This document shows positions 33,961 through 46,595 of a DNA stretch of 64,000 bases, one piece after another. Where the stretch lies: positions 15,336,501-15,400,500 of the forward strand of contig OX335651.1 of assembly GCA_946894095.1 (NCBI GenBank), read 5' to 3'. Under the pieces are notes generated by a model, which was not told the DNA's origin, made no database searches, and saw only the letters and a list, made by a program, of their open reading frames with translations. The position numbers and the translations under genes are program-made. The stretch's first letter is position 1. The number at the start of each line of letters is the position of its first letter. Origin of the DNA: Incurvaria masculella. Its lineage: Eukaryota; Arthropoda; Insecta; Lepidoptera; Incurvariidae.

Positions 33961-35789
33961 CATAAACGGGATGACCTATTTCAAAAGTACCAGTGAAAAT
34001 CATATCTACTCATATGCATATGTAGTAAATGTTAATGTTAATTTTTTTATGTTTGTAAGTATGTAGATTTGGAGTTTTCAGTGTACTAGAAATCGTGATA
34101 TATAGGACCCACCGCACGCAGAATTAAATAAATTTGTCACTCTCATACTAAATTAAACACGTTTATTTTCAAAACATTCTAATGATCCTGCTCAATCGTC
34201 CGTAATTTGTCATCGTTCCAGCTCCATTTTGGTTATTTTTTACCCGTGATCGGTTTATTTTCAGATGCCATCAATGCACGTGTGAATTCAATGTGATTCA
34301 AGAGAATTGGCCTTTTCGTACCCAGTCTTTATCAACTCTTAATTTGTCCCTCCCTTCATAATGAGTTGATTGTATGTTGATGAAGTGTGGCTAATCTTGA
34401 CTAACTGCTGTAGGCATTAGTGGCATGCATCGCCGCATTATCAGTGGCTACGAAGCCCGCGCGGCGCGGCTATAATGCGTTTTTAATACGCGGCAGATGT
34501 TCGAAACAGCCCTTGCCCTGAATTGCTACCCCACCGGGCCGTACTGCACCCACCCTAAAAGTTTAGCCAGCCATTCAACAGGCGATCGTGCGCAATCGCT
34601 TCTCCAACTGTTTCTATCAGACTCAAAGTCAAACCGGTCGATTGAACTTCTTTCCTATCCTCACGAGCATGTTATTCTCCTTCCTACAAATACTACTCCC
34701 TCCGGTTTCTTCGTTCTTGCACCGTTGTGGGATAACTCCTGGCTGAGGACGCTTCATGATGATTGGTGCTATAGAATCGATAGGTCCTCTATAAAATAGA
34801 TTAGGATTGTTTGAATCTCCTGACCCGTCAATAAAAGCCAATAGGTTTAATTTAAAGATTAGTTGTGGGATAGTTAAAAAAATACTTAAAAATGTTGAGA
34901 ATGTTTGGTTTATCTAAAAACTATTATTACCCATCAGCTAGCATATTGTTAAATTAACTAAGAGTATCATAGCAAAGTGATGGGTAAATAATTATTTTAG
35001 TTAAAACGTTTTAGGTCTTATGCATATATAACTATTATAACATATTCGTTTCTAACTATTATGTTACCTATATATGTACCTACAACGTAACTAATCAAAC
35101 AATATTACAATGAAATAAAAGAGCAATAATCTAATGAACAGGAATGTAACGTGGCACATATTATGTTTAATCAGTAACGTTGGTTTCAACCCAGTAAATA
35201 AATTTGAAAACGCAGCCCCTATGCTCTTTTCCTGTGCAATAAAATGGTCTGAAACGCATTTCTGTCTCGAGAGAGCAAATTGTTCATTGAAATTCGTATG
35301 CATTTTCAATTACACATCATTGACCACAATGCTAATGGTTATTGGAGCTTTCGTTCCCGTAGCAATGTTTATTGCACTTCTTTGCTCCCAAAGCGAAACC
35401 ATTGCAATGCGAAATATACCCTTTGCTAATGCATTAGAGTGCATTCTCATTGGTTTCGTTGCGATAAAAGAAGTTGCCATGTTATCGTTTGTTCTTTTGT
35501 AGACGTGAGAGCGTGCAATTGAAAAATTTCGATGGATTGTTGACTCCCTTCATTCTCATGCAATTTACGCAATATAATTTATACCCAGCAGTTATACGTG
35601 TTAATATTGACTGCGGGATATAGTAGATGATGTATTTCTTAGAATGACCAGCAGTTCAAAAGGAGATTATGCTTATGTGTTACTGATCCTTTCTTTTTCT
35701 CGAACGTATATGATTTTTGAAAAAAAATTACTTATGGATATAATTAAAAAAATATTTTAAATATTTTATAGGTCACCTAAAATTACTAT
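33961..35789. other. Non-coding stretch
   Basis: An ATG frame of 122 codons at 35134-35502 (+) encodes two hydrophobic stretches. It lies in AT-rich DNA and I cannot link it to any protein. A 100-codon frame at 34497-34799 is likewise unrecognised. Neither is annotated as a gene. Confidence 0.35.
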
Positions 35790-35816
35790 TTATTTTCTGT
35801 TTCAGGTAAGTCTCCT
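35776..35816 (+). promoter_or_regulatory. Candidate recursive splice site 2
   Basis: The pyrimidine-rich TTTATTTTCTGTTTCAG ends at 35805 and is directly joined to GTAAGTCTCC, giving AG|GT at 35805|35806. The arrangement is the same as at 7358|7359, on the same strand. A further donor-type CAG|GTAAGA occurs at 36188|36189, so a skipped 'recursive exon' of about 380 nt is conceivable. Confidence 0.5.
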
Positions 35817-36403
35817 GCTATTTGTTCAACGAGAATGATTTGTTCACAAAGACGGCTCGGTAAAATATTTTTCACTTTTTTTCGCTCAGAGTAGCTAAAT
35901 GCAATAAACTCGCGTTAATTCGTCGACGTGATTGACCCAGAAAGCAGTGCGCGTGTTCCCAGCAGGCGGATGGCACGCAAACGCTCCCCAAATGCCAAAA
36001 TAAAATCATCAAAGCCAGTGACTAATTGTGAGCCATTTCGGAGCCCATGAACCAATGCCATGAACGCACCCACTTGTCGCCCGAGTGGAAACTATTATGG
36101 TATTTATTACATATTCTTTGCTATTGTGCTGTTCTACTACGACTGATCGTCATGCTCAGTAATGCTGGTTACCATGAAGATCGCCAGGTAAGAAAATTAC
36201 AACTACAGTTTTTGCGATTTAAGATATTTACTTTTCAATGGCAATCCTGTCTGTATAATCAAATAAAAATATTAAACTGGGGAAATAATTATTTGTACGA
36301 ACTACGCTAGGCCAGTCCCCGCGCCACTAGACTACGAGCCCATGCCTCCAATATTGTTATCTTTGCCGTATTACAGTTGCCAGCGATTGGATTGAGCTTC
36401 AAG
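35817..36403. other. Non-coding stretch
   Basis: Contains the donor-like CAG|GTAAGA at 36188|36189 and an 87-codon ATG frame (36047-36310) crossing it. No recognised domain. Confidence 0.35.
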
Positions 36404-36739
36404 ATCAGAACCCGTAGTCCGACTTCTCACCGAAATTGGCCTTTACGCCAAAACGTTCATCTAGCGTTTTCAAATGAGATGAGAAATGATCAATGGAGAT
36501 TTCAAAAAACGCGCGCGCTGTGGGCGTTAGGCGAAAAAACATTTTCGAATCCGAGTTTGATTTGACATCTTACGCCGCAAATATGTTGACGTTGCCGACT
36601 CCGCGTTTTCATACAAATCGGTTGCCCGAGTTTGTTTTTAATAGGCTGAAGAAGAATAACTTGTATGCGTTTGACGTTTTTACGTAACTTCGACGTTCCG
36701 TAAACGCCAATTTAGGTGCGAATTCCGACTAACCCCACT
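36404..36739. mobile_element. AGTGG-TIR MITE family, copy 1
   Basis: Inverted ends: left 'cttctcaccgaaattggcc', right 'gccaatttaggtgcgaattc' to AACCCCACT. The interior contains 'ggcgttaggcg', 'ccgagtttgatttgaca', 'gactccgcgttttcatacaa' and 'gtttgacgtttttacg', all shared with the copy at 63017-63358. Non-coding, about 336 bp. Confidence 0.7.
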
Positions 36740-37245
36740 GATCGCCTCCGGGCGATGTTTTTCACATTCATCTCGTGCAATCCAATTTTCGTCGTACAAG
36801 TTTAATTAAAGGGCTTCATTGGTGGGGCCTACATTGGACTAGATGGGGCCCGGTACGTTTTATTACGAAACAAATTACTTCCTCGAACGTTGCTCGACCG
36901 ACACGACCGCGCACGATTAGATTGCGCTCCTTTTAGGCGATGCCATGAGATTAATGTCCGGGAAGCTGATAAATACGTTATTCTAATAAAATGTTATTGT
37001 TATACTTGAATGCCCTTTGTCGGGGCCTCGTTCTTTCGATTAACGCTGGCTTAGTAAACATTTGCCGCAACAGATACTTTGTGATCGTACTATTGTATTA
37101 CTAGCTGAGGTTCCCGACCCGACCCTGAGCTCGGTAAAATGTGATCAGAAGCGTTCGCGTGGCTGTTGTTCAAACGGTCCGGACAACCGCGCCATCATCC
37201 GGGTCCAGCTATAGCTAAGGACAATTCAGGTGACCCTATCAATAC
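36740..37245. other. Non-coding stretch
   Basis: Short similarity at 37105-37135 to 'gctgaggttcccgac' found near 12731. Nothing else recognised. Confidence 0.4.
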
Positions 37246-37468
37246 AAAAAACCGGCCAAGTGCGAGTCGGACTCGCACACGAAAGGTTTCGTGCCATCCG
37301 TTCAACCCCGTTGTTATAGCGACAATAGAAATACACACTTTGTGAACATTTCAACTATGTACCTATTACGGTTCATGAGCTACAGTCCTGTGACAGACGG
37401 ACGGACGGACAGCGGAGGCTTAGTAATAGGGTTCTATTGGCACCCAGTTGGATACGGAATCCTAAAAA
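37246..37468 (+). repeat. Lepidopteran dispersed repeat, copy 4
   Basis: Opens with AAAAACCGGCCAAGTGCGAG and has a short (GACG)n at 37397-37409. It closes with 'agggttctattggcaccc..ttggatacggaatccta', the terminal hairpin weakened by substitutions. The poly-A-like 'gaaaaaaaa' middle section is missing. Confidence 0.8.
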
Positions 37469-37487
37469 CTAAATTTCTTTACGTGCA

Positions 37488-37985
37488 TCTCATAAGAGGC
37501 GACTAAGGAATACGTCTTTGGTAGTTAGGGTTTCACGTGAAAATGTTAGTCCCTTGCTTAGTAGGTGGTATAGGGCGGTATCTAATATCGCATTAAATTC
37601 GAAGAGTTGAAGCGGCAAAGAATAATTTCCATATTTTCCATCCAGTTCAGCGTAGCCGTGCAATATAATATAAGGAAGGTCCTGTTCATAGTCCATAGTT
37701 CATTGATTTCATAGAGTTATTTACAATTTCAGAAGAAGTATCAGTAGGTAGTTAAAAGTATTTAAAATAGGTACAGTACATGATACAAATCAATAGCAAT
37801 GAGAAGCAGTCAACAATAATGAAATCGTGAAATCAAAAATTAAGTTTACAAAATGTTTAGTCATAGTGCAGTTAGGATTGATGGAGCGGCATGGGATCGT
37901 CTTCCAGGAATTCCTCTACTTTCTGGCATGCCACCTAGTTCCCATTAGGTGTGCGGGGCTAATCTAAGACGGTATTTGTGGTATC
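37488..37985 (+). mobile_element. 5'-truncated LINE tail interrupted by a ~235-bp insertion
   Basis: Begins 'ataagaggcgactaagga', matching the 3' region of the LINE at about 17927, so it is LINE-derived rather than a SINE. The shared tail follows: 'tagtcccttgcttagtagg', 'ttttccatccagttcagcg', 'tagccgtgcaatata', 'aaggaaggtcctg' (ending near 37687). It resumes at about 37927 with 'gcatgccacctagttccca' and 'gtgcggggctaatct'. The intervening ~235 bp are foreign to the tail. Confidence 0.65.
37690..37924. other. Insertion inside the LINE tail
   Basis: Sequence separating 'ggtcctg' from 'gcatgccacc', which are adjacent in other tails. AT-rich, without obvious inverted ends, poly-A or target duplication. 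Origin unknown. Confidence 0.5.
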
Positions 37986-40123
37986 AAATAATAATAAGCA
38001 TAAATAACATATTTTTGGATTTGTAGATGTTTAAATGGAGACGAAATAAAATGTTCCCTACCGAACCAAGACTCATCTTCCTCGAACTTTCAATAATGAG
38101 TTCTCCAATGTAATAAATCGTATTCCCGAGCACTCGTATCAAAGTCAACATTATTTTGTCGACCCCGAAGAGGTCTGGCCTTATGTTATCGTAAGATTTC
38201 ATCAACACTTGAGAAAGCCGGCGCGTTGTCTCGTCGGGTCGAAGGGTCGTCCGAATTCCGCAGGGAGGTACATTTGTGCCAATGATTATCTAAATCGATT
38301 TGTAAATATCCGCGACTGCGCTCGCGTGAAAGAGCCGATTGTGCTCCGTTCGATCAGGACTTAAGTATAACAACATTTCATTAAATTTAAAAATAACCAA
38401 AACGAATTTCGATTATCAAAAAAATTTTATGTAGTTTGATGGTCTAGCTATAATTTAAAGATAAAACTGTAAGTCTCTGGTGCTTTGTGTTCTCAAATTA
38501 GGCAGATATTCATATATTTTTTTATAAAATAACGCAGAGTATGAGCATTAGACATTTACCGCTCTTGGTTTCAAATATCCATCAATATATCTTTCAGCTT
38601 TATGAAATTACATGCATTGATAGAATTATTGTGAGTAGCATGTTTAACAATGAACATGACGATTACAGCGGCTGCAACAGCTGCAAGTTTTCCGCATCTT
38701 CAGCACTAAAGTTCCTAATCCAACCCTCCGTAAATACAGCCAGCGACTATCGAGGACTTGCGGAAATCCTCCTGCGATTTGTCTACTGCGTAGCTATCTC
38801 GCCGTCGTTATGACGATCATAAAGAAGAATACCGCTAGCTTTGTCACAAACTTCGCTAATACCCCTCTCATTAAATCCCTTGTTTTCTTTGTCCGGCGTT
38901 AATACTCCCACTATATCATCGGTTCGTGAGTTACTAACATCGTATTTGCGACGCCGACGGCATAGTTTTATAGCATTCGCCGCCGAACGGCCTTTCGTCT
39001 TATAATTTTAGATGCTTTCGCTTGTCAAAGTTTGCTACAGTGTGTGGTTTGCGCGAAAATACAAATAAGGAACAATATTAAACATATTTCTAATTGGTGG
39101 TTTTGCCGCACCGCTATGAAACAATGCACGAATATTACACAAAGGCTTGTCAACTTTCAGCTCTGTGAAACATATTTTGGCAAATCAGGTGCGGTTAAAT
39201 GATGGCGGCGTGAATCAGCATCCGCGTTAGCATTGTCATGCAGCTTGGCTTTTGAAAATAAATAATTAATGAATAGCACGAGGCAGTGGGCTCGCTCGAG
39301 GAACCCCCGCCATTAGCGAATACTGCCGCGATGTATATGACAGCAGGCGCGGCCGTCGGGACGTCAACTTGAAGGTATATTAATGATTCACCGGAGAGAA
39401 ATCTCCTTAGCGTTCTGCAAATAAATACCCATTTGTTAAGTCTACAAGAAGACCGTTGCTTGTTTACGTCCTGGCTCCGTGCCTTAAACTTATCGACCAA
39501 GAAGAGCAGAGAAGGAAAAACATTAATTTAAAGTAATGTTGCATTGGTTTTCTAGGATCATTTTGCTATTCATAGCATTTCAGACAGAAGAACATCACAC
39601 AATTTAATACTGTTTCAGTGCATTCAAGAAACATTATTTCATTTTTTAAACATTACTCGATAACCATATTGTGAAAACAGTTGGAATATTGCCGCAAAAT
39701 AAGCCCCGTTATTGGGGGCCCTCTGGAAAATTCCTTTATCTTTTTAACTAAAATTCAAGTATTTAGGAAGACGGTGTTTGATTAATGCATTGACATCAAG
39801 ATTGTATTATTTTATTTTCTTAAATTAAGTGTTAGCACACGCTTGGATTCGTCAAGGCGGCGGCTCGATTAGTGCGCACGAAGAAGAACCGATAAGAAAC
39901 TCTTGTCAATAATGAAAAAACCCACGTACAGAAGTCTGTACCAAGCATTATTGTGTTTATATGACGCCATGCGGGATCAGCTTCCTCTTCATATTTGTGG
40001 ATTCGGCTGGAAGTGACCCCCGGTACTCTGACCCAGCGGGCCGGATAACCATAATAGCGGTCCACTTAGCGCTTCCGACACTCATCCCTCCACAATGAAT
40101 TAAGAATTCAAAAGGAGATATTG
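37986..40123. other. Non-coding stretch
   Basis: Alternates AT-rich DNA with GC-richer patches (38700-38800, 39270-39370, 39830-40070). A 77-codon minus frame at 39832-40065 is unrecognised. No repeat family identified. Confidence 0.35.
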
Positions 40124-40538
40124 TGTTGGTCCGTTCACTTGTCTGCTTTCATGCTCCGCACGCCCACTGCAAAACTTGAACTTGACGTATAATTTAACAA
40201 GGTTCTTACATATATTCTTCATCTTGAAATAATACTGTGTTAGTCATCGAGATGGAAACTTGATGGTGTTATTGATTCTGCACCGATTCGTGCTATTATG
40301 GGACTCAGTGACTGGGACTATTAAATAAAATACTGTTTTGTGGATACTTATGGATCGTGTATTAACATGCGCTTGCGCGAGGCCTCCGAACCGACTGATG
40401 CGACCGCGGCTGCTTTCCGTGAAGCAACCCCCGCGCCACGGGGGGCGCGGAGGGGCGGTATGCAGCCCCGCATCTTTGGCGACCGATATTTATAGTTGCA
40501 TATATTTATAGCCCTTTGCGCCTAGTCCGGCGCAACCA
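40124..40538 (-). mobile_element. Probable LTR of a retrotransposon, minus strand
   Basis: On the minus strand a purine run, TTAAGGGGGGAA, abuts TGGTTGCGCCGG at 40538. That is the arrangement of a polypurine tract followed by an LTR. GGGCTATAAATATA, a TATA-like motif, follows within 40 bp. GC-rich sequence makes up the middle. A possible LTR end, ...CCAACA, corresponds to TGTTGG at 40124. The second LTR and a target duplication are not seen, so the lower boundary is a guess. Confidence 0.4.
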
Positions 40539-41140
40539 TTCCCCCCTTAACAAAAAATCTGAGTGCAAGTAATTATCACTAACACGTAAAATTATACCTA
40601 TGACCCAATACAAATATCTATTACAAACAAACAACTTGCTATTCACGTACAAGAAAAAAAAGTTACTAATATACTATACAATTATAAGAAGATAGTTACA
40701 ATAATAGGTCAAAAGTAACCAAGCAGTATCAGATAAAAACACATGAAACACATAAAATATAAAACAAATTCTAGAACGAAAGTACTTAAATCCAATAAAA
40801 TGGTTAGAACACATTAAAACTGACTAATACAAAATGTGTGTAAAAAGTGTAAATAAATGTTAAATGCTAGCTTTTCTTTTATCTTACATCTACATGCACA
40901 CGTTTACTCAATTCTTTTAACAATGAGTCTATCGCTTATCGCTACCAAATTACATAAGTACTTGTTAAAATAAACATTGCAAAAGCATACGGGCGTCGCC
41001 TTATTAAAACGTTCTGGTTGCGGTCAGACAGACTACCTGCTTTGAGCACGACGTCTACCCTGGACCCTTTCTTTTGTTGCGCGACTTCTGTTTGGTATCT
41101 TGACCAACTTACTAACTTTTGCCTACGCTAATACTTTAAC
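40539..41140 (-). mobile_element. Possible internal remnant of the LTR element
   Basis: The T/C-rich complement of the polypurine tract (40539-40551) opens an AT-rich stretch. At 41030-41115 the minus strand has an Arg/Lys-rich reading (…NRSRATKERVQGRRRAQSR then stop) that could be the basic C-terminus of a polyprotein. No protease, RT or integrase motif is present, so at most the 3' end survives. Confidence 0.25.
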
Positions 41141-44100
41141 AAAAATTACAATGATATCTCTCTGTTGTACAATATAAGCTGTCGCACAATGTTTCTTTTT
41201 ACAATAAAATCATATAGATAAGAAGTAAATGTTCGATATGTCATAGCGCCCGATTGCCCATAAAACAAATAACAAAGAAAAGACACTGCAAAAGTAAGAC
41301 CTTCCTTCCTTTTAAATCGTTTTATTTCCATTTGAGCGAAAAGCGTTTGTAATAATTATCATCACACCTAAAAACTTCCCTGCCACCGTAGTCGGCTCAT
41401 AAATTTTGTTTTTATCTGTGGCCCGAAAATGGTGTGATTTACGCTCCAAGTTTCAATGAATTTCCCCTTTATCAAAACCCTCTCATGTTCCCCTTTTTAA
41501 TCAGCATCCGAGGCCGATTGCTCTCGTCCGTTCTAGCCGATTTTAAACGACCTCATTTCGTCACGCATTGTATTCGTACGAAGGGTCTAATTATAGACAT
41601 TATCCTTTTAAAACATATGCAGACTTGAAAGCACTTTGAATTAAGGTCAATCTCGGTTGCTTTTCTTTCTATTTTTGCACTTGACTCCTTTAATGTGGAT
41701 GCCTTTAATGCCTAAGGTTGAATGCAAATGACCTAACTCTTCTCCTAACAGGTATGGCAAAATACTTTGAGACCTGCGTTTGAGAATCGAAAATTCGAAA
41801 GAAAAGAAAAATAATTTAGAAACATTCAATTATATCTGTAGTTTAATTCCAACCATGCCCTTCTTATTTGTTCCAAGTATTTACTTATGAGTTGTGGAAC
41901 TGTGAAATTAAATAACGTCTGTGAAGTTTGTCGAATGCGCCTCGCAAATGCAACTGGAAAATTGTATTCGTGCTCCGTGTGAATATAATCTACTGCATAC
42001 TGTAGCATGTGGTGTAGCTAAATTCCTCACTTACAGGTATGCTTGACTCTTCATTGGTACTTACCCTTTACAGCGCTGTCTCAGTGTTGTATACATCGAT
42101 TTTCAAGTATTCCATGTAATTGCATTGAGTGTATTCCGTACTGTTTTTATAATAATGTATGCACGTATTCTTAAATATGTTTTTGCTGGTTTGACAGAAA
42201 GACATCACTTCATTACTGAAAATAATAGAAATACGCGGATTATAAGGTTTTAGCCTATGGACTATTGTCACACAGCGAAAGACATTTTCTTCGTCGCCAC
42301 TAATCCCGTTCTGTCATCATAAAACAAAGCATACGAGGCGTCAACGAGGACAAAGGTGCCAGCGAGTAAGTTCGCCTCATTAATTTCGGAGGCGGAGATT
42401 GTGAAGGCTGCGTAGAACTTTCACGAGCAACAAAGCCATTTCGGCGCCGGCTTCAAAAGATCAACTCTAGTCTTCTGCGGCGTCTACACAGTGATATTCT
42501 CTTTTGCATTCAGATGTTTTCACACACACGTTGAGTCGTTGTGGCTTAACATTATAATTTAGGATCGTTCAAATAATGTCTTTTGTTATGTTTCTAATGT
42601 CAATTTCTTGAGGATCTTCTGTGATTTCAGTCGATATTAGAGAAGGGTCGTTCTACATCTAATACTAACATTATTATAGAAATTGATACTGACGAGTGAT
42701 ATTCATATTGAGTCTGTAGAGTGTAACCAGCGAGCAAGGAAGGTCGCGAGTGGGGATCGAAACATATTCGTATGGCGTAAACGTAGCTACGAGTCAGTGG
42801 AAAAGTTCTAACTGTAGTTACTTCGCAGTATCGAATGTTTGTTGCACTAAAAAGAGTCCTTTGAAGTTCTTACGTGTTCTTACGTATTCTTACGTGTCGT
42901 TGGAACACGCAAACATCAATATTGAGCGAATCCGTAAGCGAACTCGCCGGCGTCATTATATGTAAAAATGGCTATGCCACCCCATTGCAAGCTAGTTTGT
43001 CGCCGCTCCCGTCCTTCCTTACTAGCTGAGTGTAACCAACCAAGTGTCCCGTTTGCAACAATTATGGAACTACTAACCTGTTATATTTGTGAATTGACTG
43101 CGACAACGGCGGCAGCGTTGAATCGCAGCGGACTCGTCAGTCATTATCGGTACTGTCGGAGCGACAAATTGAGAGGTTCTGGGTCAAGTGACGGGACCTA
43201 AACTTCTCGGCTGCCGATTCCCTGTAATTACTTACCGACCAACTCATTGCTACTCATTCTATCCATGGGGGTTCCTCCCTCATCTAATTTGCCTATTATG
43301 AAGAAGGTGTAAGCTTTTAATTATGCATAACGAGTATTACTTAATCTTTTGTAGGTTACGGTGAAAGGAGCAGATCTGATTGTTATCCAAACCTCAATTG
43401 AGAAGGATTATTATCTGGATTACCATTCTAACTTTCAAAATGAGCTTCTTCATTAATGTATTAACGGTGTTGGAAAATTTACAATCCTCGTCTTCCCAAG
43501 GAACTTTGTTAGTGCGCACTCAAATGAAAACAAACGCCGGAAAGGTATTGTTTTGCAGCACTAACTTAAGCAGCAAGTTGTTTGCAGCATTAACTTGCTT
43601 ACAAAATAACTTAATTTGAGGCCACCTGCAGGTTGGAAATGCGATGTCCTGCACGTGTGGGAATGCAGTGCATCGCCGCAGCGACCACCCGTTACGTTTC
43701 ACTGACCCTTCAGTTTTTTGTGCGAATTGATAACTTTTTGTTGTAGCCTCCGATGCAATGTCGACCTGCGTTGATGTCAACTGCGTCGAACACTTCAATG
43801 TTTATTTTGTGAGCAGCGGCATACATTTTAGGAGTTCCAAATGGATTTTTAGATGTGTGTAACCACAGGATGTTAAATAAAAAAAACACTCAGTCAGTGG
43901 GTTGACGTTACCTCGACGTGGTGAACTGATTAATATTAGTCAGCTGCTTCTAGTCTAGATAGGCTCCCAAGGACACCCGTTACGTAGTCTCGCAAACTTT
44001 ACAAACTTCTCAACATTATTTTGTTTACCTGATACTTGGAGATCCAAGGATTTTTGTGAAAAGCGCGTCGTATGACGGACGGAAGCCCTCGCCCAAGTGG

Positions 44101-44194
44101 TGCCCGACGAAGCCCATAGGTTTTCGAACTTTTACTGGGGCTGCGAAAGCCATTCCTTCCGGCCAAATGCTTCTTCACACCATTGAGCAGCTCG
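41141..44194. other. Non-coding stretch
   Basis: Holds a 3' splice-like site, CTAAC...TTCTCCTAACAG|GTATGG at 41751|41752, a weaker CACTTACAG|GTATGC near 42036, and the decamer repeat at 42867. No gene recognised. Confidence 0.35.
42867..42896. repeat. Three tandem decamers TTCTTACGTG/A
   Basis: TTCTTACGTG, TTCTTACGTA and TTCTTACGTG are consecutive. Each unit contains an ACGT core. Confidence 0.85.
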
Positions 44195-44592
44195 TAGCCT
44201 AGTGGCGCGGGGACTTGCCTAGCATACCAGAGGTCTGGATGAAAATCCTCGCATGCACTACTTTCTTTCTCATTCTGAATTGGATAAGTGCATTTCGTCA
44301 CGAATGCGAGCTGCTTCGTGGTTCGGAACCCATGTCAAACAGTAGCCCCACTTTACTAGGTGGTAGGGTTTAAGCCCACCCGGGTTGGTACCATCGCATT
44401 GAATGAAAAGACGCTCGAAGCTGCAATTAAAAATTGTCCGTGTTTTCCATCCAGTTCAGTGTAGCCGTGCTCATAAAGGGAAGGGAAGCGTGGCACCTAA
44501 TTCTTTCGGGAATATGGTGTAAAGGGCTAAAACGAGTATCATAACGGTACTTGTGTGGTTTTAGCCATCCATGTCAGGTTGCATAAAAAAAA
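44195..44592 (+). mobile_element. tRNA-headed SINE
   Basis: The head has a good box A, TAGCCTAGTGGCGCGG (from about 44196). A degraded B-like region follows ('ggatgaaaatcctcgc'), then the body 'ctcattctgaattgg' and 'cacgaatgcgagctgcttcg'. The full tail follows: 'actttactaggtggtaggg', 'cacccgggttggtaccatcg', 'ttgtccgtgttttccatcc', 'cagtgtagccgtgctcata', 'ttttagccatccatgtcagg'. It ends in an A-run at 44584-44592. It is the best tRNA-type counterpart of the 5S-type copy at 49222. Confidence 0.75.
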
Positions 44593-46595
44593 CCATGTTT
44601 GTAGGACCAAAGGTTGAACTTTGGGGGAAAGGACAATAAGTCAGACACCTATCACCAAAAACAAAACCCACGTATCAGTCCACATGGAAAGGTCGAACAA
44701 TTTGGATGTAAATGTGGTTACAAAATGAATGATGATTGAAATTATCGCATACATTATTTACGAAGGAATTCCTGGCATCGGTGTCTGCATTGATGATTAT
44801 TTTTTTGTCTTTTCGCACGTCTTCTATCATGTGGATTTTTAATTATGCGCTCGCTAGGCCGGTCGTTCTCAGTCCTGTGGCTATTCAAAAAGGTAAGCAT
44901 TGTTTTCGAATATACAAAAATAAACTTACCTAAATGGGTACCTATACATTAATTTAAATCCAAACATACGAACCGACCTAATTTGGTAATGCAGATAACA
45001 AGAACGTTGAAATAGAACGGACGAAGCTTGACGGCGACGACGGCGACGAAGGAGCAGCGGGAAGGAAGACCGGCGTTCCTGGAAAACGCAATCTAAATAA
45101 GAACATGTGGGAACCATCGTCAAATCCATCTCTTGTCGCTTGAGAACTATATTAATTAACCGTGATTAGGATAAAGGAAACATTTACTCCTATTACATGG
45201 TTTTATTCTTCGGTTTAAATATTATTTGTCTCCTAAGAACAGAACATTCTGTTGCAGAGAATAATATGCTACAATAATGTTGGTTGCGGTTACGTTAGAT
45301 GTTTAACATTAATCGGTAAGAAAGAACGTTTTTACTAGTTTTATAAACACTTTCTTAAAATGTATTGTTAAATCATTAAATTGCTGCTGCATGATGTCTT
45401 GTTGAGATATCACGCCCTGAACAATTCCCCTTTACTTAAGCGAAATTAGCTGTTACACATCAACTAATTAGAATCGAGCTCCATTTCTGCGTTCCCTTAT
45501 GATGGAGTGAGTTGCCTCAAAATCAGAAAAAAAAAAATCGCAAAATACAATGTAGGTTCATGTCACGAAGTGGCGTTTTTTTACTTGTTTTTATGTTTAT
45601 TCATTATGCTGTACACGGGAAACCTCATGGTTTAATTGCCATGTCTGCGTGTGACACAATTTTCTTTACCAAAACAAACGAATTCCTCTCCACGCCAACT
45701 TGCCCCATCTTTAAAATCCGAGGTAGATCCAGCGGCAATGTGCAATATTATTAAAATTTATATCCTGCTTTTATGCCTCTTTTAAATACGTTCTGCTGAT
45801 CTTAATGAATTCGTTAATTAATTTCTGCTTCAATGTATAGCTTCACATGTTTGTATTTGACAAACGTAGGAAAATTGGTCGCTTTGAAGAATGATAATCA
45901 AAATGAACTGTAAAATTTTGATCGTTTATAACATTTTAAACATAGACTATTTTTCTTTAAATTGGCAGTCATCTAACATCCACGATCTGATTAATTATAT
46001 TGGAGCTTACCTCATTTAATTTACGGCGTAATCGGAATACATTAAACAATATTTAACTTACTGCTTAATATGCTGTACCTGCTATAAACAGTAACCTTGC
46101 CAAGGTAACCTCGAAATACAAGGTAGATTATGTGTCTACATGTTGCAATGTCGGTACGGAAGAACGACCTTATAGCTAGCATACGTACGCAATATGCTCT
46201 CGTTTGTTTAAACCTTTTTTTCGTCCATACCTTTGGGGGCTTATAGGAAAAAAACATTCAGCGGTATTATTCATTTCCTGATTGGGTGTATCTGCGCTAA
46301 TAACTAATCCTGCATAATGTTAGATGTGAGAATATTTAAGTTTCGGCTAATTTCACGTTCTTTGATGAAATAAGAAACACGTTTTACGATTAGCAACACA
46401 TTTTGTCATTAATTTATTTTTATACACAGATATACATCCTCAGGCTTGCAATGTATTTAACTATAAATAAAATATCCTCAAATTGAAGCCATCCTTACTA
46501 CAAAATATCTTCCGGTCGATTACCATTCAGCACAAGAACGTTCCGGGAATTCAAATTATTCACTCCTACAATATGCCGTCTACGTTAGTCACTAT
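44593..46595. other. Non-coding stretch
   Basis: Includes an isolated donor-like AAAG|GTAAGC at 44891 and a CGACGG-rich patch at 45025-45060. No gene or repeat family recognised. Confidence 0.35.

Noticed and set aside
35134..35502. 122-codon ATG frame with two hydrophobic segments
   Set aside because: AT-rich codons produce hydrophobic residues by chance. There is no recognisable family, signal peptide or context.
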